Assembly: GCA_963966275.1 (NCBI GenBank)
Contig: CAWZYQ010000001.1
Coordinates: 1 to 64,000, forward strand
Source of the DNA: UBA10427 sp003500135
GTDB lineage: Bacteria; Bacteroidota; Bacteroidia; Cytophagales; Cyclobacteriaceae
Reading direction: 5' to 3'
Length of the DNA stretch: 64,000 bases
The notes beneath the pieces are model-generated. The model did not search any database. It was given only the letters and a program-made list of their open reading frames with translations, and was not told where the DNA came from. Shown here piece after piece: positions 1 through 10,199 of the stretch. The position numbers and the translations under genes were made by a program. Each line of letters starts with the position of its first letter. Position 1 is the stretch's first letter.

Positions 1-182
1 TCGTTTCATTAATGTCTGGAACTTTATATTAGAATTTAAGCGCTTTTCATAGTCCGGAATGGGTTCTGAGCAATAAACCAAATATTATTTGGCGCTTTTG
101 GGTTGCTGATTTCACAATTCTGGCCTCGATACTTGTAACATAAATACGTTTTTTACACTAAATCGCCTAAAATATTTTATAA

Positions 183-1508
183 ATGGATGTATTGCGTAAT
201 TTATCTGTCCAAATACCACCGACTGATAAGCCCAGAGTGGTCATTATTGGTGGAGGCTTTGCCGGTGTACAACTGGCCAGAAATTTAAAAAACAAACCCT
301 TTCAGGTTGTCATGCTCGACCGGAACAATTACCACGGCTTTCAGCCACTTTTATATCAGGTGGCAACTGCCGGCCTGGAGCCCGACTCAATAGCAGGGCC
401 ACTGCGTCAATTGTTTGCCGATCAGAAGGATTTTCACTTCAGAATGGCCCGGGTGAGACGAATATTCCCAAAAGAAAAGCGCATTGAAACCCTTGTAGGC
501 GACTTAAACTATGACTACCTGGTAATTGCCACAGGCTCCAGGACGAATTTTTTCAATAATGAAGATTTCAGCACTCAGGCCTTTCCACTAAAACAAGTTC
601 CCCAAGCTTTGGACCTTCGCAGTAATTTGCTACAAAATTTCGAAAAGTCTGTGATGTCCGATGATCCGGAAATGCAAAAACGCCTGATGAATGTGGTTAT
701 TGTAGGTGGAGGGCCCACAGGTGTTGAAGTTGCCGGAGCATTGGCAGAATTGAGGCGCCATATACTTCCCGAGGATTATCCTGAAATTGATTTTGGGAAA
801 ATGGAGATCCACTTGATAGAAGGTCAGCCACGGCTATTGAATGGTATGTCTGATAAAGCAGGAAAATGGGCGCTGGAATACCTGGAAAGATTTGATGTTG
901 ACGTGATGTTAGGAAAATTCGTTCAGAAGTTCGATGGTCAGTTTGTAACCCTAAATGATGGAACCGTGTTGGAAACCAATACCTTAGTTTGGGCGGCAGG
1001 CGTAAAGGGCAACCTTATAGAGGGCCTGCCCGATTCATCAGTAGTAAATAGCAGGATTAAAGTAGACCTGTATAATCGGGTACACGGTTTCGATGATATT
1101 TTTGCGGTAGGTGACATTGCACATATGGTAGAAGGGGAGTATAAAAACGGGCACCCTATGCTGGCCCCTGTTGCCATGCAACAAGGCCGGTTACTGGCAC
1201 AAAACCTGGTAAATATGTCCAAAAACAAACCAATGAAACCATTTCACTATGAAAACCGGGGCGCTATGGCTACTATTGGCCGCAATAAAGCGGTCGTTGA
1301 CCTGCCGGGTAATATCACTTTCGGAGGCCTGTTCGCCTGGATGTTCTGGATGTTCATTCATATCGTGTCCATTATTGGTTTCCGCAATAAACTGGTGATT
1401 TTCAGCAACTGGGCCTGGAACTATTTCACTTATGATCGAGGAACCCGATTGATCATAAGACTATTTTTACCTAAAGGCAAGGAACGCGAGAAATTCGGCA
1501 CCTATTAA
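183..1508 (+). CDS. ndh: NAD(P)/FAD-dependent oxidoreductase, type II NADH dehydrogenase-like
   Basis: A 441-residue flavoprotein of the NDH-2 family. It is expected to oxidise NADH at the inner face of the cytoplasmic membrane and pass electrons to quinone without pumping protons. Two Rossmann dinucleotide motifs are visible: GGGFAG at about residues 23-28 (FAD) and GGGPTG at about 175-180 (NADH). The FAD-binding AVGD motif lies near residue 310. The C-terminal 70 residues include a hydrophobic aromatic stretch (GLFAWMFWMFIHIVSI) typical of the membrane-anchoring end of NDH-2. The ATG start follows an A/T-rich leader. The gene stands alone; the kinase gene downstream is probably a separate function. 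Confidence 0.9.
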   Translation: MDVLRNLSVQIPPTDKPRVVIIGGGFAGVQLARNLKNKPFQVVMLDRNNYHGFQPLLYQVATAGLEPDSIAGPLRQLFADQKDFHFRMARVRRIFPKEKRIETLVGDLNYDYLVIATGSRTNFFNNEDFSTQAFPLKQVPQALDLRSNLLQNFEKSVMSDDPEMQKRLMNVVIVGGGPTGVEVAGALAELRRHILPEDYPEIDFGKMEIHLIEGQPRLLNGMSDKAGKWALEYLERFDVDVMLGKFVQKFDGQFVTLNDGTVLETNTLVWAAGVKGNLIEGLPDSSVVNSRIKVDLYNRVHGFDDIFAVGDIAHMVEGEYKNGHPMLAPVAMQQGRLLAQNLVNMSKNKPMKPFHYENRGAMATIGRNKAVVDLPGNITFGGLFAWMFWMFIHIVSIIGFRNKLVIFSNWAWNYFTYDRGTRLIIRLFLPKGKEREKFGTY

Positions 1509-1593
1509 CCGATAATTTGCCTTTAATGGAACGCAACGTCCACTGATAGAGAATTAGGTGGCCTTAAATGCTGAAATATGTAACTTGCTGACC

Positions 1594-2622
1594 ATGAACA
1601 GAAAGAAGGTATATTGGATATTGCAGATTTCAGGCTGGGCTATTTATGCCTTTATCATGCTATTGCTTTTAGCGCTGCGCGACAATCTGACAATTTGGAA
1701 TACCATCACGTTCTTGCTCAACTCTGTCCTTTTTTTAGTGAGCACACATTTGTTTCGTGGATATATTAAAAAGCACCGCTGGGTAAATCTTCCCATTATG
1801 GCGCTTATCCCCCGTGTGATTTTTGCTACTTTTATTCTGGGCCTATTCAACTATTTCTTCTCCATACTGATCAACCTGACATTTAGTACGGTCAATTTCG
1901 AAAGTAATTTTGATCCGTTTTTAATGATCACTTACAGCTTTTCGGCCATGATCATTTATTTTTTATGGTCATTGCTATATTTTATTTTTCATTTTGTAGA
2001 TAAGCATAATAAAGCCTTGCGGTATGAAGCCGCCATCAACGAGTTTGAACTCAATAAATTAAAGTCTCAGCTTAATCCCCATTTTATTTTTAATGCCTTG
2101 AATAGCATACGGGCATTGGTAGATGAAGATCCGAAGAAATCGAAAACAGCCATTACCCAACTTTCCACTATACTTCGTAGCAGCCTGATCATGAACCGGC
2201 AAAAGCTCACCAAGTTAAGTGATGAAATAAGTACCGTAAAAGATTATTTGGAACTGGAAGGGATTCGGTTTGAAGAGCGGCTTAAATATCAGCTCGATAT
2301 CTCACCTGATACTCGCAGCGTACCCATTCCACCACTCATGGTTCAAACTTTGGTAGAAAACGGAATAAAACACGGTATATCCAACCTGAAAGAAGGCGGT
2401 TTCATAAAAGTGACCTCCTATCTTGAAGATGATATGTTGAAAATTCAAATCCGTAATTCAGGAAAATATATTAATGGTCATCCGCAGGATAATAAAGGGT
2501 TTGGCATTGAAAATACGATTCAGCGCCTTAAATTGCTTTATGGTGATCATTCACATTTCTGCATCCATAATGAAGGTGACAATACCGTTTTAACAGAACT
2601 AGAAATACCAAAATCAGTATGA
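1594..2622 (+). CDS. LytS/YehU-type sensor histidine kinase
   Basis: A membrane sensor kinase of the LytS/AlgZ type (His_kinase family). Four hydrophobic segments fill the first 130 or so residues. The phospho-acceptor motif NPHFIFNALNS lies near residue 160, followed by an HATPase domain with a VENGIKHG N-box and a GFGIENT G-box. The reading frame is open from a GTG at 1558, but the ATG at 1594 is preferred because the protein then begins with MNRKK directly before the first membrane segment. The stop overlaps the start of the response regulator gene (ATGA), so the two are translationally coupled and presumably partners. The signal sensed is unknown. Confidence 0.9.
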   Translation: MNRKKVYWILQISGWAIYAFIMLLLLALRDNLTIWNTITFLLNSVLFLVSTHLFRGYIKKHRWVNLPIMALIPRVIFATFILGLFNYFFSILINLTFSTVNFESNFDPFLMITYSFSAMIIYFLWSLLYFIFHFVDKHNKALRYEAAINEFELNKLKSQLNPHFIFNALNSIRALVDEDPKKSKTAITQLSTILRSSLIMNRQKLTKLSDEISTVKDYLELEGIRFEERLKYQLDISPDTRSVPIPPLMVQTLVENGIKHGISNLKEGGFIKVTSYLEDDMLKIQIRNSGKYINGHPQDNKGFGIENTIQRLKLLYGDHSHFCIHNEGDNTVLTELEIPKSV

Positions 2623-3344
2623 AAGCAATAATTGTTGACGACGAACGACTAGCCAGAAAAGAGCTTACAAATTTACTAAGCGCTTATCCTGAAGTCGAAA
2701 TCATTGGCGAGGCAGCAAATGCCGATGAAGCCATAGCAATGATAGAATCCAAAAGGCCTGATCTATTGTTTTTGGATATACAAATGCCCGGTAAGACCGG
2801 ATTTGACCTCCTGGAAAGCATTGATGCTGCTCCATTAGTAATTTTTACCACTGCATATGACGAATATGCGCTTAAAGCCTTTGAAGTCAATGCTCTTGAT
2901 TATTTGCTCAAACCTATTCATCAGGACCGGCTGAAATCGTGCCTTGAAAAAGTGCTGAAGGAGCACAAAACCATAAAAGAGGAAGAACATGAACAAGCTG
3001 AATACAAACTTGGGCTGAAAGACCAGGTATTTGTGAAAGATGGTGATAAGTGTTGGTTTGTTAAGTTGGCAGATGTGAGGCTTTTTGAATCGGATGGCAA
3101 TTATATAAAGGTGTATTTTGAGCAAAACAAACCTATGATACATAAATCGCTAAACGCACTGGACAAAAAACTGGATGACCGGGCATTTTTCAGAGCAAGC
3201 CGCAAACATATAATCAATTTAAGCTGGGTAGAAAGTATTGAATCCTGGTTTAATGGAGGGTTGCTGGTCAAACTAAAAAATGGTGATAAAGTTGAAGTGA
3301 GTCGACGCCAGGCTTCAAGATTCAAGGAAATGATGAGTTTATAG
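2619..3344 (+). CDS. LytTR family response regulator
   Basis: A 241-residue response regulator. The N-terminal receiver domain carries the acidic pair DDE near residues 7-9, the phosphoacceptor Asp53 in LDIQMPG, the conserved Thr in FTTAYDEYAL and the Lys in YLLKPI. After a charged linker (about residues 118-135) comes a C-terminal LytTR DNA-binding domain with the typical FESDGNYIKVYF and SLNALDKKL segments. It overlaps the upstream kinase gene by four bases. LytTR regulators bind direct repeats upstream of their targets; no clear target site can be assigned here. Confidence 0.93.
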   Translation: MKAIIVDDERLARKELTNLLSAYPEVEIIGEAANADEAIAMIESKRPDLLFLDIQMPGKTGFDLLESIDAAPLVIFTTAYDEYALKAFEVNALDYLLKPIHQDRLKSCLEKVLKEHKTIKEEEHEQAEYKLGLKDQVFVKDGDKCWFVKLADVRLFESDGNYIKVYFEQNKPMIHKSLNALDKKLDDRAFFRASRKHIINLSWVESIESWFNGGLLVKLKNGDKVEVSRRQASRFKEMMSL

Positions 3345-3346
3345 GC

Positions 3347-3712
3347 CTACCTCTTAACGAGCTCTATCAGTTCATTCTCCACCTGCCAGTCTTTGGCCAG
3401 CTTTAGCATGGCAGTGGCTTCCATTTCAGTAATATATCCTTTTCTATTGTTGGCTTTCCACACCTGGTCCAAATATTCTAAACGTCTGTTCTTATCAAGA
3501 CGACCAATCACTTTATTTAGGTATTCACGGGCACGTTCAAATGCAGAAATATAATCGGTGGCAATGAACTCATTGGCCCACTTCAGTTCTTCTTCCGCAT
3601 CAAATTCCCTGGCCGTTTCGTCCAATAAACGCTGCTCATCTTCATCTAATCCGTGATAGTGGAAGATAACTGATTTCAGTAACAGAAAAGCCTTTTTTTC
3701 ATCGCTGGTCAT
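3347..3712 (-). CDS. Conserved hypothetical protein, helical, TerB-like?
   Basis: A 121-residue soluble, highly charged and apparently all-helical protein without signal peptide or membrane segment. The C-terminal half (ITEMEATAMLKLAKDW) vaguely recalls the acidic helices of TerB-like proteins, but this is only an impression. It ends two bases after the stop of the convergent response regulator gene, so the two transcripts must overlap at their 3' ends. No function can be given. Codon use and the tight convergent fit support a real gene. Confidence 0.7.
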   Translation of the reverse strand: MTSDEKKAFLLLKSVIFHYHGLDEDEQRLLDETAREFDAEEELKWANEFIATDYISAFERAREYLNKVIGRLDKNRRLEYLDQVWKANNRKGYITEMEATAMLKLAKDWQVENELIELVKR

Positions 3713-4159
3713 ATAACCCCCGTTAGTCTTTTACAAATATATAAGAATTTGATTTCCTTGATTTATTAATGCGCAAACTTCTTGCTTTAATCCCAAAATA
3801 CGTAGACTCGATGCAATACATACATAAAAAATCAAATTTCACATCAAAAAATTATATATGTAGTACGTGTTTGGTTTTTTGTTTAATAAGCTGGGGTTGC
3901 AATATCAAATTTAATTTGATTTCAAATCTATCCAAAACTTTTCTTGTTTATAATTGGATTGAGTACTTATTATGTCCTGATAATTCAATATTGCCCATCG
4001 ATAACTCAACATTTCTTTCTTTACGAGGTTTTTATCCCGGGATAAAATTTTATTAAGTTATTAAAATGCTTCCTGTTTTAATGGTTTAAAGTTAATTTGT
4101 CCACTTGCTTTTTAAGCGAATATAAAATGCATTGTGATTTGAAAATTCTGTCTTTTCCA
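3713..4159. other. AT-rich intergenic region between divergent genes
   Basis: A 447-base AT-rich stretch between the start of the hypothetical gene on the minus strand and the M14 peptidase gene. It contains a 95-codon open frame (3769-4056, plus), but its product is rich in Ile, Asn, Lys and Cys, shows no domain and looks like chance in AT-rich DNA. An 18-base perfect palindrome at 4030-4047 is the only structured element seen. Promoters for both flanking genes should lie here. Confidence 0.6.
4030..4047. promoter_or_regulatory. 18-bp perfect palindrome upstream of the M14 peptidase gene
   Basis: The sequence ttttatcccgggataaaa reads identically on both strands, centred about 120 bases upstream of the peptidase start. 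There is no loop, so it is a poor RNA terminator and a better candidate for a dimeric regulator's operator. The assignment as a regulatory site is inference. Confidence 0.3.
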
Positions 4160-6615
4160 ATGAAACAAACAACCTTTACCTTATTTCTTTTACTTTCCAG
4201 TATTTTACTCCCTGCCCAAACACCTTCTCCGGGTGATTACTTACCCTATCAATTAGGCGAGAAGTTTACGAGACATCATACGGTTATCGATTATTTTAAA
4301 TTGTTAGCCACAGCTTCAGACCAGATAGAACTATTTGAATATGGTAAAAGCATTGAGGGTCGTCCTTTGATTTACGTTGCGATATCCAGCACAGAAAATA
4401 TAAACAAACTTGAAAGCATCAGAACAAAAAATTTGGCTATTGAGCAAAACAGCCAGGAAGAGCTCAATTCGCTTCCTGCAATCCTTTGGTTGAGCTTTAA
4501 CATTCATGGAAATGAAGCCAGTTCTACGGAGGCTGCAATGCAGTTGGCCTATGAATTAACTGCAGGCAACTATTTTGATCAACCGGTGTTGCAAAATACC
4601 GTTGTAATTATAGATCCTTGCTTAAATCCCGATGGCCGGGAACGTTATGTTAATTGGTATTATCAGTTCGCCAACTCCATTCCAAACCCAAACCCCGAAA
4701 GTATTGAACATGTAGAAACCTTTATCAAAGGAAGGTATAATCATTATTGGTTCGACCTGAACCGCGACTGGTTATGGCAGACACAGGATGAAACCATACA
4801 TCGTATAACGGCCTATCACCAATGGATGCCCCATGTACACATCGATTTTCATGAACAGGATCATGATAACAATTATTTTTTCGGTCCGTCTGCCGAACCG
4901 ATTCATAAAGCTGTGACGGATTGGCAGCGAGAAATGCAGAAAAGATTATTTGAAAGCCACAGGGGACACTTCATAAAGGAAGGATGGCTTTATTACACGG
5001 AAGAAAATTATGATTTATTGTATCCTAGTTACGGAGACAGTTACCCGACCTTCAAAGGAGCGGTAGGTCTTACTTATGAAATGGCGGGAAATACAGCCGC
5101 AGGATTGGCTGTTTTGACTAAAAAAGGTGATACCCTGACTTTAAAAGAACGCATCCATAAACATTTTGTGGCTGGAGTATCTACCATTAAAGCTGTTTCT
5201 GAAAATAGAAGTGACTTGCTTTCCAACTACCAAAAATTCTTTAAAGACAAACCCAGAACCAATAGATATTATGTGTTCAATGAAGCAAATTCAGATAAAC
5301 TAAAGGCAATCCGTACGTTTCTTGAAAGGAATCATATTGCCTTTAAAAACCTGGAACCGGGACAAAAAATTGAAGGGAAGTTTTACAATTCAGGTAGGAC
5401 TTCCACTTTTACTACTTCTGAAAACGCTTTGGCTATTCCCGTTTCACAATCGGCTTATAAGCTGGTGCAGGTCTTGTTTGAACCCAAAACCATAGTAGCA
5501 GATTCCCTTACATATGATATTACGTCATGGAATATACCTTACGTATATAACACCACCTGTTTTGTAAGTGAATTAAATGGAATAAAGGAGTTAAAAGAGA
5601 GCGAAAGGACGTCTATTGGTTCGTCAAAAGTCACCCCATATGCTTATATATTTGATTGGGAACATATATCTGATGCTAAATTCCTGGCACACTTATTCAG
5701 AACTGGTTATAAAGTATCAGTTGCAAGCAAAGCGTTTACGGTTAAAGGGAAAAATTATGGTCATGGCGCCATAATTGTTGCAAGAGAAGACAACCCCAAC
5801 GAAGCGCTGTTTTCAAAAGTATCTGATCTTGCCCTGCTATTTGATAAAAGACCTTCGATGATCGTTGATGGCAATGAAATAAACCAAATAGCAGCAGGCT
5901 CTAATTTTTTCAAATACATCGATGCACCTACCGTAGCTCTGATCATAGGTGATAGTATCTCTGCCCTGAACAGTGGTGAAATCAGGTATTTTTTAGAAAA
6001 AGACCTCGAGTACCATGACTTTCATCTTATTGATAAAAGATATTTTAATCAGTTGGCGCTGGATCAGTATGATGTGATTATGCTACCTGACGGTAGTTAT
6101 TCTACGAGCCTTACTGCATTATTATCAGAATGGGTAGAAAAAGGAGGCCGCTTGATCTCTTTTGATAATGCGTCCGATCACTTAATAAAATCAGATTGGA
6201 TAGAACTGAACAAAATCGCTTTGCCTTCTCTCAAAAAAGATTTTTCATACGATCAATACAGAAGGGTAGCGATCAGCCGTTCGGTAGTTGGGGCAATTTA
6301 TCAAACCCGATTGGACCCCCCACCCATCCGCTTGCCTATGGCTATGGCGATATAAGCTATGGCCTCCTCGATGGCCGCAAATTTTATAATACCGATTCAG
6401 AAGCCGTATGGAATGTTGAATATACTTTACAAAATGAACCGGAAAATGGATTCGTTGGTAAAAACATAAAACCCTACATGAAAAATGTATTGCTTTCTAC
6501 ACATTATTCAAAAGGAGGGGGAGAAGTTGTAATGTTTTTAAACAATCCTCTTATGCGCGCTTTTTGGGATGGGGCTAAGCTAAAGGTTGCAAATGCCATT
6601 TTTATGGTGCGTTGA
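4160..6615 (+). pseudogene. M14 family zinc carboxypeptidase, frameshifted near the C-terminus
   Basis: A secreted metallopeptidase of the large Bacteroidota M14 group. The ATG at 4160 is preferred because it starts a clean signal peptide (MKQTTFTLFLLLSSILL, cleaved after PAQ). The zinc motif HGNEASS lies near residue 117, the DLNRDW motif near 198, and the TYEMAGNTAAG segment near 305. At a run of six C (6316-6321) the frame breaks. The first frame reads LDPPPIR and stops at 6355. The other frame continues with THPLAYGYGD and a further 90 or so residues to 6615. Restoring one C gives one continuous protein of about 816 residues, the size expected for the family. It is either a true frameshift, phase variation or a sequencing error. 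Confidence 0.8.
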
Positions 6616-6780
6616 GTAAATCATTCCATGTTTATAACCAACATTACGCGCCATGCGAAAAGGTATTTCGGCTGGGCAAAAACGGTCGTCAATCTTTATT
6701 GCAACTCATTATATGATTTCAGGAAATACGTTATCCATTGTTTCAATTTGGTAACGAGCCCGACTAAAGATAGAGAATAA

Positions 6781-6813
6781 AAAAGCCGCTCAATGTACTA
6801 TCAAGCGGCTTTG
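6781..6813 (-). terminator. Rho-independent terminator of the gld operon
   Basis: A nine-base stem (aaagccgct / agcggcttt, 13-base loop) lies about 20 bases beyond the gldN stop. On the minus strand it runs into a T tract, as expected for an intrinsic terminator. Confidence 0.75.
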
Positions 6814-6830
6814 ATTGATTGCTACTATGC

Positions 6831-7676
6831 TTAGTATTCCCACAAATTGTGTTCGTATTCTATAAGCTTATTTTCAAGTTGTTGCGACTTGATCAAAGCG
6901 TCTTTTGGGTCGAGATATACATCCTGAATTTCATCGTTATTGGGATTCGAAATCTTGTATACCCGTGCGCTGAACAACCTTAGCAAGAAGGCGTCTGCCA
7001 TATTACGGTGTTGGGCAGTGTTATATCGGTTGTACCAAATCGCACGATCCGGCATACTGCGGAAGAGTTGCTCCAAATCTTTGTATTTGAAAACCCCTAT
7101 ACTTTTTTCAATTCCCGTTGCAACTTCAGTTGCAGGAATTACAATCTCTAATGACTGGATATCATAGTATAAGCGCGCCCTTACTTTGTCGAAGATCATA
7201 TCTTCCTTGATTTTCATAATTGTAAGCTGCGAAGGGAAATAATACTGCGCCACAGGCTCTGCGGTGGCAACACTTTCATCCCCCCATCCCGAATCACCCC
7301 AGCCATCATCACCAAAACCTTCGGTAGCCCCAAAGTCATCATCTTCAACGGTAGGAAGCTTTAGGTTTTCAAGGAATTTTTCCTTAGACATCCGCTTATT
7401 TAATGAATCATCTACATACGGTACGATCAATCCATCTTTTACGGCATCAATAATAAGCCTTGTGATTTCATTGTTGGCAGAAAAGAAGGCCTGGTTTTGT
7501 TTTTCGCGAAGATCCATTCTTCTCCAAACCGTTCTTTTATACAACTGATTGTCGTAAGGTATTGGATTAACCGAATTTTCATTATAGCGTTCACTGGTTT
7601 CCTGTGCGTTAATTTCAGAGCCAAAGAACGCACTCATGAAAACCAGAAAACCAATACTTTTAATCAAATTCTTCAT
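6831..7676 (-). CDS. gldN: Gliding motility / type IX secretion protein GldN
   Basis: GldN (PorN) forms, with GldK, the periplasmic ring of the type IX secretion system. The ATG at 7676 is chosen over the one at 7694: it starts a normal signal peptide (MKNLIKSIGFLVFMSAFF, ending INAQ), and the bases before it (gtgttATGAA) match those before gldK. The family pattern YKRTVWRRMDLREKQN and the C-terminal region with RMSKEKF, YNRYNTAQHRNMADAF and DPKDALIKSQQLEN are all visible. Unusual is an acidic Gly/Trp insert at about residues 110-135 containing GWGDSGWGDE, which resembles a segment of the giant protein at 40527-45407. It is the last gene of the gldKLMN operon, followed by a terminator. Confidence 0.93.
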   Translation of the reverse strand: MKNLIKSIGFLVFMSAFFGSEINAQETSERYNENSVNPIPYDNQLYKRTVWRRMDLREKQNQAFFSANNEITRLIIDAVKDGLIVPYVDDSLNKRMSKEKFLENLKLPTVEDDDFGATEGFGDDGWGDSGWGDESVATAEPVAQYYFPSQLTIMKIKEDMIFDKVRARLYYDIQSLEIVIPATEVATGIEKSIGVFKYKDLEQLFRSMPDRAIWYNRYNTAQHRNMADAFLLRLFSARVYKISNPNNDEIQDVYLDPKDALIKSQQLENKLIEYEHNLWEY

Positions 7677-7708
7677 AACACTCTGTTTATTCATTTCAAA
7701 TCAACTAA

Positions 7709-9280
7709 TTAGTTGATAGGTATTTGCTTAATTCGGGCACCCATTGGGATGCTTACCGTTTCAGTCTGGTCTCGGAAGTTCATTCGTTGAACTTCTTTCA
7801 CTTCGATCACAATTCGATCGCCCTGGCGTGCTTTGGCAGCAAAAGAAGTGATGTTGGCACGGGGTCCGGTCACCCGTTGTGTTTCCAAGGCCCTTGTACC
7901 ACGGGCAAGTATAACTTCCCATTTGGTCACGCGATATCTCGCATCTTCTGGCAAAAATTGCTTGAAGCTTTCATCTGGCTCAGCAACCAACGTAATCTCA
8001 CGTGGTGGTTTGCTCATACCCCTTTTTTCATCTACTTCACGACCACCGCTGGTCATTACGATGTCGGGTTTTGGAATTCCACGTACATTGAAAGACTGTG
8101 TGCCTATGAAGTTACCATCACTATATACGTTTAGCACAACTTCCTTCGTGCGATCGGGAACTATCGTTACCTGACCACCTTTACCAGAATAAGACTGTCC
8201 ACCTTTTACACGGAAGCTAGGATTGTAAGCAGATCCTAATGCCGGTACCTGTACATTCAATTTGTTACCGCAGTTGGCATACAATGCCTGTACAGAAGCT
8301 GATTGAATTTGAATAACCGGTTTGGCTACTACGTATTCAATTTCTTGCCGGAAGGTCGTATCATTCAGGCTGATCTCAGCCAGGAATTTTTTCACCTGCT
8401 GGCCATCCTTATCGTACTTGTCTCCTTTCGCTACAAATTCAATGTTGCCATAACCTTCTTCGTCTACAGATACCGAATTTCCATTGAATTTCATGGTAGG
8501 TGTGTTTCCTGAAGCAGAGGCAGAAATAAACATTTTTGCCTTATACTTAGCTCCTGAAGCAACTACTTTGGATTCAGGAAGTACCATAGGAACGATTACA
8601 TCAAAGGCGATATCTTTCGCACCAACCTGTCCTTTTAAGAACTCCAGAGCTTCTGCTTCATAATTCAGCACTTCATTCTGAAACTGAGTAATAGTAGCAA
8701 GACCTGCAGCAGTTGGAGTACTTTCAAAATTGAGTTCTGCAAAATTTTTGGATCTCTGACTGGGTTGAGTGGAAAAATACGGATGGTTTTTACCGTCAAA
8801 TGCAATTGGCGGATAATTATTTCCCGTAATCTGAGAAAGATTTTGCGCATATTCGTTCAACTTATCTTTCATCTCCATCCCTTTTTTCTGACGGATCATC
8901 AAATCCGCCACATGGTCCATATCTTTTGCACCTTTGAGATTTTTATCTTCATCATAACCACCAGTGAGTTTAATTATCTCTTCTTTTGTATTTCTGAGAT
9001 AATTCACCATTTCGGTAGTCTGACTTCGCACCTGCTTGGCCCTGTCCAACACCTGAACGTCTCCTTCTCTATTACCTTTTTCCTCTACGGTCATAGCAAT
9101 AGATTTTACTTTTCCGGAATTGACCTCAGCGTTTTCCTGTGCCTGCGTCTCTAATATATTGTTGATAAATAAAAACTTGTCCAATACGGCAGAGTCGACA
9201 TTCAATGCCAACATTGCTGTCAGCACCAAATACATCAATCCAATCATCTTCTGCCGAGGAGTTTCTTTTCCGCCAGCCAT
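7709..9280 (-). CDS. gldM: Gliding motility / type IX secretion motor protein GldM
   Basis: GldM (PorM) is the periplasm-spanning dimer that couples the proton-driven GldL motor to the outer-membrane parts of type IX secretion. The 523-residue length fits the family. The start MAGGKETPRQKMIGLMYLVL with its single membrane helix (about residues 12-30) is a signature of GldM. A long helical domain (about 35-220) is followed by Ig-like periplasmic domains to the C-terminus. It lies 32 bases after gldL and 14 bases before gldN's upstream ATG, consistent with one transcript. Confidence 0.96.
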   Translation of the reverse strand: MAGGKETPRQKMIGLMYLVLTAMLALNVDSAVLDKFLFINNILETQAQENAEVNSGKVKSIAMTVEEKGNREGDVQVLDRAKQVRSQTTEMVNYLRNTKEEIIKLTGGYDEDKNLKGAKDMDHVADLMIRQKKGMEMKDKLNEYAQNLSQITGNNYPPIAFDGKNHPYFSTQPSQRSKNFAELNFESTPTAAGLATITQFQNEVLNYEAEALEFLKGQVGAKDIAFDVIVPMVLPESKVVASGAKYKAKMFISASASGNTPTMKFNGNSVSVDEEGYGNIEFVAKGDKYDKDGQQVKKFLAEISLNDTTFRQEIEYVVAKPVIQIQSASVQALYANCGNKLNVQVPALGSAYNPSFRVKGGQSYSGKGGQVTIVPDRTKEVVLNVYSDGNFIGTQSFNVRGIPKPDIVMTSGGREVDEKRGMSKPPREITLVAEPDESFKQFLPEDARYRVTKWEVILARGTRALETQRVTGPRANITSFAAKARQGDRIVIEVKEVQRMNFRDQTETVSIPMGARIKQIPIN

Positions 9281-9312
9281 ATTTAGTTTGTTTTAAGTGA
9301 TACCATTCGGCA

Positions 9313-10155
9313 TTAAGCCTTCATCGCATTGATCATACCTCCGTAAATGGAGTTCAGTTTAGAGAGATTCGTTGTAAGCTTGTTGATTTCACCTTTGAAT
9401 TTCTCCGCGTCTTCAGTAGCAGATGACATACTTTCCATCGACTTGGTTAAGTTCGAGTAGAATTTATTCATCGCCTTGATATGGCTATTTGCATCCTGCA
9501 GTTCCATTTCGTAAATGGCATTCAGTGCACCAAGGTTTTTGGTTACATTCTGAACCTGCGTATGATATTCTTTAGCATTATTTGAAGCTCCGGCCATTGC
9601 CTGAGTAGCGCCCTGAGAAGCTTTAGCCATTTCGACCATGGCGTTTACACTTTCGGTGTAAGAGCTATTCATTTTATTAATGCTGGAAGCTGCGGTTTTT
9701 ACTGAATTGGAATATTCATTGGTAGCCTCGGCTGCGTCGCCTAATTGACCGAGTTTGTTAGTGGTATCTGCAAGATTACGCATACCCTTACCCAAGCTGT
9801 CAATCAACTCCGGACCAATCTTTCCACTGGCCAATACAGTATCCAATTTTTGTGATACAGCGTCTTGTTTTCCTGGAACCTGCTTTTGTCTTTGTCTTCC
9901 TGCTCCTTCGAAGTCATCTGATAGTTCAGGATATACTTTAGCCCAATCCGGCTCGTGTTTTGGTGGTTCAAAAGCACTTAAAAAGAAGATGATGGCCTCC
10001 GTAGTAAGTCCAACACCCAACATCGCTCCGGCGCCAGGCAAGTGCAAAAGTTTAAACATGGCGCCCATAATTACAATTGCGGCGCCTATACCGTATACCT
10101 TAGGCATTATCGAGCCGTACAATAATTCAGTAAATCCGCCTTTCTTGCTACTCAT
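9313..10155 (-). CDS. gldL: Gliding motility / type IX secretion motor protein GldL
   Basis: GldL (PorL) is the inner-membrane pentameric proton channel that powers type IX secretion and gliding. Two membrane helices are visible at about residues 18-36 and 42-61, with the functionally important Glu in the second (TTEAIIFFLSAFEPP). A cytoplasmic proline-containing segment (EPDWAKVYPEL) follows, then a long coiled-coil tail with many Asn, Ser and Ala. The 280-residue length is a little longer than some homologues because of the extended coiled-coil. It lies between gldK and gldM in the usual order. Confidence 0.95.
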   Translation of the reverse strand: MSSKKGGFTELLYGSIMPKVYGIGAAIVIMGAMFKLLHLPGAGAMLGVGLTTEAIIFFLSAFEPPKHEPDWAKVYPELSDDFEGAGRQRQKQVPGKQDAVSQKLDTVLASGKIGPELIDSLGKGMRNLADTTNKLGQLGDAAEATNEYSNSVKTAASSINKMNSSYTESVNAMVEMAKASQGATQAMAGASNNAKEYHTQVQNVTKNLGALNAIYEMELQDANSHIKAMNKFYSNLTKSMESMSSATEDAEKFKGEINKLTTNLSKLNSIYGGMINAMKA

Positions 10156-10199
10156 TGCTGTAATATTTTAAGTTAATAATGATTTTTTCTTGTTAATGA

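Noticed and set aside
3769..4056. 95-codon open frame in the AT-rich gap before the M14 peptidase gene
   Set aside because: Its product is Ile/Asn/Lys/Cys-rich with no recognisable domain and it lies in strongly AT-rich DNA, so it is most likely a chance frame.
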